Shown piece after piece: positions 1 through 8,719 of a DNA stretch of 22,172 nt (position 1 is the stretch's first letter; the number at the start of each line of letters is the position of its first letter). Both the position numbers and the translations under genes were made by a program. The notes under the pieces are model-generated. The model saw only the letters and a program-made list of their open reading frames with translations. It was not told where the DNA came from and did no database searches. This DNA is from a virus: IMG/VR virus record IMGVR_UViG_3300032245_001618, positions 1 to 22,172 of that record; one strand, written 5' to 3'.

Positions 1-1207
1 GAACTATTGCAATAGATTTTTGTTCTTCAGGTGTTACCACTATTTTATCAGAAAAAGAGTTGAAGAAATAAACCGAATCAGTGTCAGTTTGTCCTGAAGA
101 TGATGTATATCCAAAATACTCTTTAGAACCCAAATAATTGATTGAACCAAATTGAGTATAATCTTCATAACTTGTCGAGATTAATCCTGCAGGATTTTCC
201 GACCAAGGAATATTCATATTCCAAATTTTAACATCAAATTGGTCTGTATCACAAATCGATTCAAAGTTAATAACATCATTTCTCCAATGTGGAGTTGGTG
301 TTAAACTATCATATATTTCAGTCATTGTTGATGGATAAATTATTGCTCTTCCATAACAACCTGGTAAAAATACACTATAATCAGGTGTTGCTCTATCTAA
401 TGTAACTTCATTTAGACATATTGACACAATTTTATAAGTTAATACAGGATAACAATTAGTAATATCAATTACACACTCAGGTTTTGGTGTTGGTGTACAA
501 TAATTTTTTGGTGTAGGTGATGCACAAATTGTTGACGAAGGTGTCGGTGTAGGTGTTGGTGTATCACAAGGTGGTAATGATGGTAATGGAGTCGAACTTG
601 GTGTAGGACTTGCATATGGTGTTGGAGTTGGTGTTGGTGACTCACAATAACAACCATTAGTAACCTGACCTCCATCATAATAAATTGTAACTAAATCACC
701 AACTTGTGGTAATCTAACTATGTCCGTATTACAACCTGAATATATAAGTTTTATTGTAGTCCCTCCAGTTAATGTTGTCATATCAACAACATAATTTGAG
801 TTAATTACATAACTACTATTTGTTTTAGCACTCCAATCAATATTCGTTGCCGTCAAATCACCTGTAAAAAATCCTCTCATAGCCGCTCTGTTGTAAACAG
901 AACTCACATATGAATCCATAAATGGTATACCGTAAGTATTACCTTTTGACCCTGCAACAAAATAAGGATATTTTATGTATTGTTTGTTAGTTTCAGGATA
1001 ATATGATGAATTTTGAGAATTATAGTTTGGCTCTAAAATCATTGTTTCATACTGATTATAAGTACTTGGGAGTGTGTTATATGAAACCTCACTATCACCA
1101 ATTTGGAAGTAAGAAATGTTGAAACTTCCTTGAGACAACTTTAATCTTCCAGTGTCCGTTAATCTTGAATTTATTAATCCTGCAGTATTTTTTAAAATAT
1201 ATCCCAT
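1..1207 (-). CDS. Putative tail fibre/tail structural protein with Pro/Thr linker (partial, runs off left edge)
   Basis: An open frame of 402 codons continues past the window edge without a stop, so only the N-terminal part is visible. It starts with ATG at 1207, 29 bases after the preceding gene, with a purine-rich AAAGGA 12 bases upstream. Residues 12-42 contain the motifs SRLTDTGRLKLSQG and FQIGDSEVSY. These resemble the N-terminal attachment segment of P2 gpH-type tail-collar fibres (LTnaGr...G...ia.GD), which is inference from pattern only. Residues about 191-242 are a low-complexity linker of PTPTPTP blocks interrupted by cysteines. A second folded, Cys-containing region follows from about residue 245 to the edge. 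Together with its place at the end of a baseplate-to-adhesin gene series, this suggests a virion-surface fibre or adhesin with two modules joined by a stiff linker. The function is not proven; the gene and its start are confident. Confidence 0.75.
   Translation of the reverse strand, partial: MGYILKNTAGLINSRLTDTGRLKLSQGSFNISYFQIGDSEVSYNTLPSTYNQYETMILEPNYNSQNSSYYPETNKQYIKYPYFVAGSKGNTYGIPFMDSYVSSVYNRAAMRGFFTGDLTATNIDWSAKTNSSYVINSNYVVDMTTLTGGTTIKLIYSGCNTDIVRLPQVGDLVTIYYDGGQVTNGCYCESPTPTPTPYASPTPSSTPLPSLPPCDTPTPTPTPSSTICASPTPKNYCTPTPKPECVIDITNCYPVLTYKIVSICLNEVTLDRATPDYSVFLPGCYGRAIIYPSTMTEIYDSLTPTPHWRNDVINFESICDTDQFDVKIWNMNIPWSENPAGLISTSYEDYTQFGSINYLGSKEYFGYTSSSGQTDTDSVYFFNSFSDKIVVTPEEQKSIAIV
482..637 (-). 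repeat. Imperfect hexamer-like repeat encoding Pro/Thr linker
   Basis: On the plus strand this stretch is dominated by GGTGTT/GGTGTA/GGTGTC units. On the coding strand these give alternating proline and threonine codons (PTPTPTP) with interspersed SS, LP and Cys residues. It is a degenerate in-frame repeat within the fibre-like gene, not an intergenic array. A shorter relative lies at about 2230-2285 in the neighbouring gene. Confidence 0.75.
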
Positions 1208-1236
1208 CGTGTATAAATATCCTTTTTTTAATTTTT

Positions 1237-2604
1237 TTAACTAACAATCACATTACATGGACTACATCCCAAAATAGTCACATTATAAATAGAGTATGTA
1301 TCATTTGAGTTAGAAACATAACAAATATCATTAGTATTTCTAATTTTAGTAGTCGTTGTAGTAATATATAAACTATCAGTATTATTTAAACTTTGAGTTA
1401 ACCATGTATCACTTTCTGAAGTTAGATAAACAGTTTGTGAACCACATAAAACCAAACCATTTTTAGTTTCACCTGTTGTTACAGTTGTCGTTTGTGGAAC
1501 GACTACCATGTTTTTAGTTAAAACACTACTTGTTGAAATCGTTGATGATGTAAGTGAAGGTGAAACTTCAGAATCATTAGTATGTATCAAATCAAAATTA
1601 ATCGTAACGCCACTTGGTAAAGTTGGAAACACATCAATTGTCGTAGTATATTCAACAGAGTATGTTGTTAATGTATAAGATAAAATTCTTGAAACAGTTT
1701 TTAAAGAAACTGAATATGTTATTGATGGTAATGGTGTTTTCAAAGTAACAGAATCATACACAGTATTACCACTTGAATCTTGACTTTGTACCGCATATAC
1801 TCCTGACTTTAAACCTTTGAATATAGGAGATGTTTGATATGTAGTCCCACCGTCAATAGAATATTGATATGGAGGATTACCATCTTTAGCGGTTATAACA
1901 ATATTACCATCAGAACCTTTTATTGGGTCATTTGACATGACTTTCATTTGAAGTGAACTCAATGGGGTACAAGAACCTAAATATCCTGTTACAGAACCTG
2001 TAGTTCCTAAAATTGACCATCCTGTAATTGGTGGTGAAGCAGGATTGTTATTAATTACTGTATAACAATTCCACGAATCTAATACCCATTTATCACCATC
2101 CCAATAAATTGAATAAACAAAACTATCATCAACCCAAGCGTATTGACCGTTAAAAGACCCATTTGGATTAAAGTGTAAACTTGTAAATGCACAATTTTGT
2201 AAATCTAATTCTAAACAAAACTCTATAGTATTTGGTAAAGGTGGTGGTGTAGGTGTCGGTCCTGGTGTTGGTGGTACAGTTGGTTGTAAAACAGTACAAG
2301 TTGTTGTACTTGAAAAATCACCATAATAATCAACGACCACAGCAGTATATGTCCCCGCAGCTAAATTATTAATATATGGTCCAATATTACCATTATTCCA
2401 AACTATAAAATAAGGAGGTGTACCCCCTGTTACAGTTAGAAAAATTGAACCGTCAGAAATACCAATTTTAGTTGTATCTGTTACAAAACATTCAGCACCT
2501 AACGGATATAACGTAATGGGTTCACATTCATTTTGAAATAAATAAACTACCCCACATTCCGTGTTTGCCGTTAAATAAGATGTTGGTTCATTTTTTAGTA
2601 TCAT
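1237..2604 (-). CDS. Tail adhesin-like protein with two SprB-like repeats and Pro/Thr linker
   Basis: 455 residues. The frame is open further upstream to 2658, but I chose ATG at 2604: it begins 16 bases after the previous stop, follows the purine-rich GAAAAGAAA, and avoids a long overlap. Residues about 45-105 form one SprB-like repeat (DGSIFLTVTGGTPPYFIVW, then NNLAAGTYTAVVVD). Residues 108-124 are the linker PTVPPTPGPTPTPPPLP. Residues 125-212 form a Cys- and Trp-rich domain (YSIYWDGDKWVLDSW). Residues about 220-290 form a second repeat (SDGNIVITAKDGNPPYQYSI, GLKSGVYAVQSQDSSGN). The rest is Ser/Thr-rich beta-prone sequence ending in CSPCNVIVS. The repeats are known from the Bacteroidetes gliding adhesin SprB, so a surface adhesin or fibre role is inferred. 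There is no signal peptide, as expected for a virion protein assembled in the cytoplasm. Confidence 0.75.
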   Translation of the reverse strand: MILKNEPTSYLTANTECGVVYLFQNECEPITLYPLGAECFVTDTTKIGISDGSIFLTVTGGTPPYFIVWNNGNIGPYINNLAAGTYTAVVVDYYGDFSSTTTCTVLQPTVPPTPGPTPTPPPLPNTIEFCLELDLQNCAFTSLHFNPNGSFNGQYAWVDDSFVYSIYWDGDKWVLDSWNCYTVINNNPASPPITGWSILGTTGSVTGYLGSCTPLSSLQMKVMSNDPIKGSDGNIVITAKDGNPPYQYSIDGGTTYQTSPIFKGLKSGVYAVQSQDSSGNTVYDSVTLKTPLPSITYSVSLKTVSRILSYTLTTYSVEYTTTIDVFPTLPSGVTINFDLIHTNDSEVSPSLTSSTISTSSVLTKNMVVVPQTTTVTTGETKNGLVLCGSQTVYLTSESDTWLTQSLNNTDSLYITTTTTKIRNTNDICYVSNSNDTYSIYNVTILGCSPCNVIVS

Positions 2605-2620
2605 TTTCTTTTCATAATTA

Positions 2621-4762
2621 TTATGGTTCACATTCAACACAAGAAATATCGTAATCAATCTTTAATGTAATGATTACTGAAACATCTGATAAACTCACAG
2701 TTTGGTCAGTACATCCTGCATTTATTGTAATTGAATTATTTATAGGGTCAACAATAACATTATCGATACCAGGAAAAGCATTTATTAATGTTGTAACAAC
2801 ATCGTAAAATTGATTATCCGCCGGATAATCATTTAAAGTATAACCTGTATAAAAAGATTGTTCAGTTGTAATACCACTTATAGTCACTTGAGCAATAAAA
2901 ATTGCACTATTTAAAATACATATTGTATCACCAGTTGTTAAGTCATAAAACCCTTCATTTAACATCTGTTGAGGTCCTTTCTTAATGTTTATACCATTAT
3001 TGTTAAACGTTGAATCACATATGTTGAAAACCTCATATGAAACTAAATTATTATAACCAATTAAATCAATTGTTCTTGATAAAGTACAACCGTAACTATC
3101 AGTAATTGTTACACTATATGTTCCAGCAGTTAAACTGTTTATTTCTAACCCTGTCTGCCCATTAACATTATTACTCCAAACAATATTAAAAAGTGGTGTA
3201 CCATCAGTTATGAATACCGATATTGCACCATCATTACCTGTTGTAGGGTCAACACCTGATAAAATGAAATCAATGTTTGAAACATTATTAACAATTACCC
3301 ATTGATTCACCGTACAACCTAAACTATCAGTAACGGTACCTAAATAATTACCTGAATATAAATTAGTGAATGTGACAGCGCTTTGAGCCGTAACAACTGA
3401 ACTACCATTAATTCCATATGTGTAAGGACCCGTACCTCCGCTCAAATAAAGTTCAATAGAACCATTGTTCAATTCACAGGTTGTTCCAGTTACGTTATGA
3501 TATAAATCAATATTATTAACAGTGTTAATTGTAATAGTATCATAATAAACACATGGTCCATTATCCGAAATTTGTAAAGAATAAGTATCCGCAGATAATC
3601 CTATAAAACTATAATTTGGACTTAATGAACTAATTGTTGTAATATTACCTGATGTACCAGTAATAGAATAAACATATGGTGGCGAACCTCCAAGTAATGT
3701 AATATTAATACTACCAACATTATTACCACAAATTGAATCACTTGTTGTTAAGGATACTAAACTAAACCCACCAGGTGTTAAAATAGATGTACCAACATTT
3801 AATATACATAGTCCCGCATCCACTACATACACACCAAAGTATCCACCACTTAAATTAGTAAATGTATACGAGTTACTAAAAGTAATTGAACTTTCACCAT
3901 TTGTCCCTGAAAAATAGTAAGGCGATGTACCACCAGTAACTGTTACAGTAAGTTCACCATCTGAATTAAAACAAGTCGGACTTACTGACATGAAAGACCC
4001 TAAACCTAATGGTGGAACAAAATTAACTAATGTACCAAGACCTTGTGAACAACCAGTACCATCAGTAACTGTAACTGAATAAGGACCTGATGTTAAACCT
4101 GAAATGAAATTTGTTGTTTCACCATTTGACCACAAATAAGAAAATGGTGGATTACCTGTTAATCCTGTAATATATATTTTACCTAAACCAGGTGAACAAC
4201 CTGAATCATTAACAACATATAGTCCAAAAGTAACAGTTGTTGATGATTTTACAACACAACTTTGACTTGAACCTGTACATCCACCCCCATCATTCGCAAC
4301 AACGTAATATGTTCCCGCAGATAAATTAGTAAAGGTATAATTTTGGGTTAAACTACTACCCGATGTTATATATCCATCTGTTGTTTCATATAGATAAAAA
4401 CTAGCATTACCATAAAAATTAGATGTAGTAGCAGTTATTGAACCATTATTTAATCCACACAACGTATTTTGATGTTCAATCGAACAACAAGTACCACTTG
4501 AAATTGGAATACTTACTAATACAGATGTTGATGATGGTAAACAAGAATCATTAATGTAAAAAACATATGTGTCAGCATATAGTCCTGTTAACCCATAAGT
4601 TGTTTGACCAGGTGATAACGGTCCTGTACCATACGCAGGATTGACCCAAGTTATTGTGTAATCAGGAGCTGAACCAATTATATCAATTAAAAAACTTCCA
4701 ACTCCAGTATTACTACAGTCACCAGTAACACTCGCACTATATATTAGACTACAAATTGACAT
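2621..4762 (-). CDS. SprB-repeat tail adhesin-like protein (about seven repeats)
   Basis: 713 residues. The ATG shares one base with the stop of the upstream gene (TAATG), implying translational coupling. Residues about 5-570 are seven tandem divergent repeats of about 75-85 residues, at roughly 5-88, 92-172, 175-250, 252-331, 333-415, 417-494 and 496-570. Most carry the pattern C..n.GsI.i...GG.pPY.Y.i, then FtnLsaGtY.v.v.D..GC. Clear examples are SGGTGPYTYGINGSS and LTAGTYSVTITDSYGCT. This is the repeat type of SprB, the mobile adhesin of gliding Flavobacterium, predicted to have an Ig/PKD-like beta-sandwich fold. Residues about 573-713 are a separate C-terminal domain that resembles the C-terminus of the protein encoded just upstream. 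Its place in the tail cluster and absence of a signal peptide or type IX secretion tail argue for a virion adhesin rather than a secreted bacterial protein. Identification of the repeats is confident; the role is inferred. Confidence 0.82.
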   Translation of the reverse strand: MSICSLIYSASVTGDCSNTGVGSFLIDIIGSAPDYTITWVNPAYGTGPLSPGQTTYGLTGLYADTYVFYINDSCLPSSTSVLVSIPISSGTCCSIEHQNTLCGLNNGSITATTSNFYGNASFYLYETTDGYITSGSSLTQNYTFTNLSAGTYYVVANDGGGCTGSSQSCVVKSSTTVTFGLYVVNDSGCSPGLGKIYITGLTGNPPFSYLWSNGETTNFISGLTSGPYSVTVTDGTGCSQGLGTLVNFVPPLGLGSFMSVSPTCFNSDGELTVTVTGGTSPYYFSGTNGESSITFSNSYTFTNLSGGYFGVYVVDAGLCILNVGTSILTPGGFSLVSLTTSDSICGNNVGSINITLLGGSPPYVYSITGTSGNITTISSLSPNYSFIGLSADTYSLQISDNGPCVYYDTITINTVNNIDLYHNVTGTTCELNNGSIELYLSGGTGPYTYGINGSSVVTAQSAVTFTNLYSGNYLGTVTDSLGCTVNQWVIVNNVSNIDFILSGVDPTTGNDGAISVFITDGTPLFNIVWSNNVNGQTGLEINSLTAGTYSVTITDSYGCTLSRTIDLIGYNNLVSYEVFNICDSTFNNNGINIKKGPQQMLNEGFYDLTTGDTICILNSAIFIAQVTISGITTEQSFYTGYTLNDYPADNQFYDVVTTLINAFPGIDNVIVDPINNSITINAGCTDQTVSLSDVSVIITLKIDYDISCVECEP
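3053..4750 (-). repeat. Array of about seven SprB-like protein repeats
   Basis: This is a protein-level tandem repeat inside the adhesin-like gene, with a period of about 75-85 codons. Repeats are diverged: the shared marks are GG.pPY, a FtnL.aGtY block and a closing D..GC. At DNA level the units are too different for slippage, which suggests an old array kept by selection rather than a recent expansion. Confidence 0.75.
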
Positions 4763-7700
4763 TAACTACATAAAATATTAAAATTTATCCCTATGTTCAA
4801 TTTGAAATTTAAATCATTTAAATCCAAACCACACACGGTACCATATATAATTATGGTATCTTCATTTGTTAAATAATAATCATAACCAAGTGAAGATAAA
4901 CTATCTAAAGCGGTTACTAAAGCATTATCCCAATCCGTTGTTGTAGGATTACTCAATCCTGGTGTATTATAACCAATACCATTAAAGAAACTTTCAGTAA
5001 CCACAGGTACGTCATTTAATCTTAAATCAACAAACCATTCAGTATTTAAACTATTAACAACACAATCATTCAAAATATATCCATTTGAGGTCAAATAGTT
5101 ATTTAATAAAACACCTAAAACACCTGTGAAATCTTGTATTGTTGTACTAACCATCCAAGGATATTTAGAACATTCTACAGATTCAAGAGGACAATCATTA
5201 CTGAAAATATTTGCGGTAAGTGAACATGGATTACAAGGAATCGGTATTAATTGACAACCACTTTGTCTTCTATAAACAAATTTTTGTCTGTGGAAAATTG
5301 AGTTCTCGTATTTTAAACCAGTATTCCATATTGTTGTAGCCGGAACTAATTGTTCAATCAAACGAACCCAATAATCACCTAACCCCTCAACATATTGAAT
5401 CATTGTTTGATATGTAAAGTTATCATTAGCAATACCAATGTTTTCTTCTGACTGAAGATACTTCCAATATATTGATTGTAATGTCGGATAACCACCTGTC
5501 TTACCATCACTAACATGTTGTCTATTTCTAACATTAATCATGTTCAACCAAAAAGTTTGGGCAAACTCAAAAAATGTTTTTCTTCCCGGTCTAGGGTTAA
5601 TCTCAGTCCAGTCAACACCTCCCCTGATAGGATAGTTAGAAACAGGATTTGGATTACATGGTGTTGGTGGTATATATTTCAATCCTTGATTTGGGATTGG
5701 ATAATTATATTGTCTTGACATATACCACACGTCATAAGCAAGTCCTTGAGCTGGATTTAGAAATATTTCAGTATTCTTAACATTTAAAACTAAACGGTCA
5801 TCATCTGTAACATACCTTGAATTATATCCAGCATCTAAATTTGTTCTTAATCCTATTTCGTTGTTAGTCCAACTTTTATTATTATCTATAGTTTCTCTTA
5901 AATTAAAACCTAATTTTGTGTAAGGAAAATATCTAAATCTATTCAAATAAATTTGACCATATGAAAACGGTATTAAACTAGTCTGATAATTTGGGTTTGA
6001 ACCTGTAAATACAGCGTTAGTTAAATTTATTTGTTCGGGTGACCTATGTTTTGGGGTAGATTCAAACCATCCCGCACCTATCTGAAAATAATAACTATCA
6101 CTTGGTTCAGGTACTGACGGATACCCTTCATCATCTACAGGATATTCCGAAATAGCAAAATTAACATCCTCATATGAGGTAGTAGTTGTTGTTCCTGTAT
6201 AAGGAACCCCAAAAATAGTGAAAACATCTGCGGGATTTAATACAGGAATTTCTTGAGAGTAAGTACCTCCAGAAATTTGAGCATATTGTGTTTCAAAACT
6301 ACTCATATTAATTCTTTGGTCAGCCAAATAAACATATTCATTAAATTCAACAAGAGCATCGGGGGCTCCAATTAATCTTAATAAAACTTCAATAGATTTT
6401 CTTGTACCTTTTGACTTGAAAAGAAAAGCGGAATTTAAAATTAAATTCTTATAAAACTGATAGTTTAATTCGTCAGGTGTTTGTTGTGTCGGTAAACCAG
6501 CAAAATGAGAAACACCACTATCAGTACCTCCAAACACAGAATTCAAAAAGTTATCATTACTAATTGGTGAAATTGCGGTATTCCAACCCAAAGTTTGAGC
6601 TAAATTTTTTAATAATTGTGATGGTATATCATTCCCCGTATTATAATGAACAGAATTCATAAACGCCAACGCATTAATGAATTTATTTATTTCATCAAAA
6701 CTTCTACCATAAATTTGTAAAACTTTTTGCATTTTTTGCCCGACAGTATCAAACTCTTTAAATGCGTCAGTAGTTAAAAATCTAGCAATTAAATTTGTAC
6801 GATATGAATCAAAATCTTCACTTATAGCATTTAATTTTGTTAAGTATGTAGTAAAGATACTTGAGACAATATCTAAATTCCACTTTCCTGATATTGGCCA
6901 TGTAATAAATGTACTTGTTACCGAATATTGACCCCCATTACTTATTTGAGGTATTTTAAATTGTGCAGTATATTTAGGAACTGAGGTTCTATTTAAAATA
7001 AAATTTTCAACATCATCTAAACTTTCATTAAAAACTTTATTAACCTCATAATCATTAGGTCTAACTATAATATCATTAAATACTTGAGTTTGACCTGAGA
7101 ATGGGTTTCCTTGAACATATATTGTCAATAAACCAGATGTCAGAGATGTTGTAGGTAGTAATAAAATTAAAGGAAATTCGTTACCTAAATAGAATAATGA
7201 ATATTTTTTATATTCATTAGTCATATCTCTTAAAGTTGATACTTGAACTTCTTTAAGAGATAAATTTCGTTTAGAATTTATTGTGAAATCAATACCAAAT
7301 GGATTTCTAATTCTTGATAAATCTAAATCAAATTTTGTAGTATTTTCAATTGAATCAAATACAACATTAGACGCTGTTGTTCCTGTGGTGTAATTAATAC
7401 CAATAAACTGCATTTCTAATGCTGCCGGAAAATAATTTATAATAGTTGTAACAGACGTAGATATTCTTTTCGTCATTGAACCATATAAAGTAAAATTGGT
7501 AACTTCACTTAAATCATAGTTTGGGTATACTTTAAAATTATTTTCAAATATTAATTTAGATTGTGCAACACTTTCAACACCCATAGATTTTAAATTAACT
7601 GGGTCTGAAAAAACACCAGTGTAAAATTCTCTATTGGTTTTTTCGGTAACACCAACTGTAAATTCAAAATTACCTTGAGTAAGTCCTCCTCCTTGAACTA

Positions 7701-7782
7701 ATTGGAAACCAACTAAATCATCTGAAAATGAACCACTTCCAGTTGCAGCAATCGGGGGACACGCAAATTTTTTAACAGCCAT
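4762..7782 (-). CDS. Large tail/baseplate structural protein (1006 aa)
   Basis: 1006 residues. The start overlaps the preceding stop by one base, as does its own stop with the SprB-repeat gene. Residues about 340-500 are a helical region containing KSKGTRKSIEVLLRLIGAPD and FNEYVYLADQ. This 'KSKGT..si..ll.l.G.p' pattern recalls phage tail proteins of the P2 gpI sort that sit at the baseplate rim and hold fibres; the resemblance is from memory of the pattern and not proven. Around residues 740-840 is a Trp/Tyr-rich region (RPGRKTFFEFAQTFW, YVEGLGDYWVRLIEQLVPAT, TIWNTGLKYENSIFHRQKF). It is followed by a Cys-rich hinge (CQLIPIPCNPCS) and, from about residue 875, a C-terminal domain similar to that of the neighbouring adhesin. 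The position between baseplate genes and adhesin genes fits an adaptor or fibre-bearing role. Confidence 0.7.
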   Translation of the reverse strand: MAVKKFACPPIAATGSGSFSDDLVGFQLVQGGGLTQGNFEFTVGVTEKTNREFYTGVFSDPVNLKSMGVESVAQSKLIFENNFKVYPNYDLSEVTNFTLYGSMTKRISTSVTTIINYFPAALEMQFIGINYTTGTTASNVVFDSIENTTKFDLDLSRIRNPFGIDFTINSKRNLSLKEVQVSTLRDMTNEYKKYSLFYLGNEFPLILLLPTTSLTSGLLTIYVQGNPFSGQTQVFNDIIVRPNDYEVNKVFNESLDDVENFILNRTSVPKYTAQFKIPQISNGGQYSVTSTFITWPISGKWNLDIVSSIFTTYLTKLNAISEDFDSYRTNLIARFLTTDAFKEFDTVGQKMQKVLQIYGRSFDEINKFINALAFMNSVHYNTGNDIPSQLLKNLAQTLGWNTAISPISNDNFLNSVFGGTDSGVSHFAGLPTQQTPDELNYQFYKNLILNSAFLFKSKGTRKSIEVLLRLIGAPDALVEFNEYVYLADQRINMSSFETQYAQISGGTYSQEIPVLNPADVFTIFGVPYTGTTTTTSYEDVNFAISEYPVDDEGYPSVPEPSDSYYFQIGAGWFESTPKHRSPEQINLTNAVFTGSNPNYQTSLIPFSYGQIYLNRFRYFPYTKLGFNLRETIDNNKSWTNNEIGLRTNLDAGYNSRYVTDDDRLVLNVKNTEIFLNPAQGLAYDVWYMSRQYNYPIPNQGLKYIPPTPCNPNPVSNYPIRGGVDWTEINPRPGRKTFFEFAQTFWLNMINVRNRQHVSDGKTGGYPTLQSIYWKYLQSEENIGIANDNFTYQTMIQYVEGLGDYWVRLIEQLVPATTIWNTGLKYENSIFHRQKFVYRRQSGCQLIPIPCNPCSLTANIFSNDCPLESVECSKYPWMVSTTIQDFTGVLGVLLNNYLTSNGYILNDCVVNSLNTEWFVDLRLNDVPVVTESFFNGIGYNTPGLSNPTTTDWDNALVTALDSLSSLGYDYYLTNEDTIIIYGTVCGLDLNDLNFKLNIGINFNILCS

Positions 7783-8690
7783 TATTGAGTTATGTTTGTA
7801 AAGTTTTTACTAAAATCAATGTTATTACCTCTATCTTGTCTCACTTCATATAACAAGTTATTAAATTGGTCTCTGATTTCATACAAGTTATATTGCTTAT
7901 AAATGTTATTACTTGAATCGTAAATTGTATAAATTCCATCATCCATAGACTTGGTCTGATTACCATAAAGAGCAATCGCTAAAGTTGAGAAGTCTTGGTC
8001 AGCAATTTCAATATCAATTGTAATTGGATTGAAAAAAGTATTTGTAATTACAATATTTTGATTTGGTTGCCCAATATATGGGATAGCGTTTGGTTTATTT
8101 GTTGGTGCGGTAGATGGTGTTAGAGTACAAAAAATTAAATTTGTATTATTATCAGTGTATCTATATCTAACCGCTTTTGCAGTAGTATTTGTTAAATTTT
8201 GTACAACAGGTTCACAATAAAAACATGATGTTATTATTCTGAAAAAATTTGGTATCTTTGTACCATTATCATTTAGATACTCAATTCTGTAACCAATTAA
8301 TCCTTGATTTATGAATCTATTTCTAAATTCTGTTGGTACTGCACTTAAATCTATAACTAAACCTCTAACATTTGGTAATGCGGATAAAACACCACAATCT
8401 AAAATTGTAGTTCTTATTTCAGTTGGTCTCAAATAAAGGGTGTAAATTCCAAGTTTATTGAATTGGTCAGCGGGTAATTTTAAATTATATAACCCACCTA
8501 AAACTTCAACATCAGTATTTCCACCTGTTTGAGCATTATTAAAGTATGGTTTCAATAAAGAAACTGAATTTAATTTTGTCAAAACAAAATTATCAGTTTC
8601 GTCTCTTGATGGAGTATATAACATTATTATATCAACATCTTCGGGTGAAACGTCTGACGGTCTTATTGTACCATATGTGCCTGTTGCCAT
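7782..8690 (-). CDS. Uncharacterised tail-module protein (302 aa)
   Basis: 302 residues, ATG at 8690 after a 39-base gap, one of the larger gaps inside the tail module. I do not recognise a named family. The N-terminus (TYGTIRPSDVSPEDVDIIM, LYTPSRDETDNF) is polar. The middle has hydrophobic beta-strand-like segments (LGIYTLYLRPTEIR, ALPNVRGLVIDLS, GLIGYRIEYLNDNG) and a CFYC pair. The C-terminal part contains repeated short strands (GIYTIYDSSNNIYKQYNLYE). It has no signal peptide or membrane segment. The stop overlaps the start of the next gene by one base. Context suggests a minor baseplate or tail structural protein; that is inference only. Confidence 0.65.
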   Translation of the reverse strand: MATGTYGTIRPSDVSPEDVDIIMLYTPSRDETDNFVLTKLNSVSLLKPYFNNAQTGGNTDVEVLGGLYNLKLPADQFNKLGIYTLYLRPTEIRTTILDCGVLSALPNVRGLVIDLSAVPTEFRNRFINQGLIGYRIEYLNDNGTKIPNFFRIITSCFYCEPVVQNLTNTTAKAVRYRYTDNNTNLIFCTLTPSTAPTNKPNAIPYIGQPNQNIVITNTFFNPITIDIEIADQDFSTLAIALYGNQTKSMDDGIYTIYDSSNNIYKQYNLYEIRDQFNNLLYEVRQDRGNNIDFSKNFTNITQ

Positions 8691-8711
8691 TTTAAAATAA
8701 TTTTACTTTCG

Positions 8712-8719
8712 TATTTATA
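8712..8719 (-). promoter_or_regulatory. Possible late-type promoter element TATAAATA
   Basis: On the minus strand the octamer TATAAATA lies 22 bases upstream of the ATG at 8690, in one of the few intergenic gaps of the tail cluster. It is identical to the -10-like consensus of T4 late promoters. The same octamer also occurs by chance inside coding sequence in this AT-rich window (about 2737 and 12089, minus strand), so the evidence is weak. Confidence 0.2.

Noticed and set aside
469-678. His/Gln-rich open frame on the minus strand
   Set aside because: It is an out-of-frame reading of the Pro/Thr linker repeat inside the left-edge gene; the low-complexity DNA keeps other frames open.
1212-1219. 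TATAAATA on the plus strand
   Set aside because: Wrong orientation for any gene here; there is no plus-strand gene downstream.
2605-2658. Upstream extension of the 455-residue gene to the ATG at 2658
   Set aside because: It would overlap the end of the SprB-repeat gene by 38 bases, and the added residues are only a readthrough of that gene's end; ATG at 2604 has a better upstream context.
3053-4750. CRISPR or recent DNA tandem array
   Set aside because: Repeats are conserved only at protein level, with no regular direct DNA repeats or spacers.
5515-5718. Plus-strand frame of 67 codons
   Set aside because: Antisense to the well-supported 1006-residue gene; no independent support.
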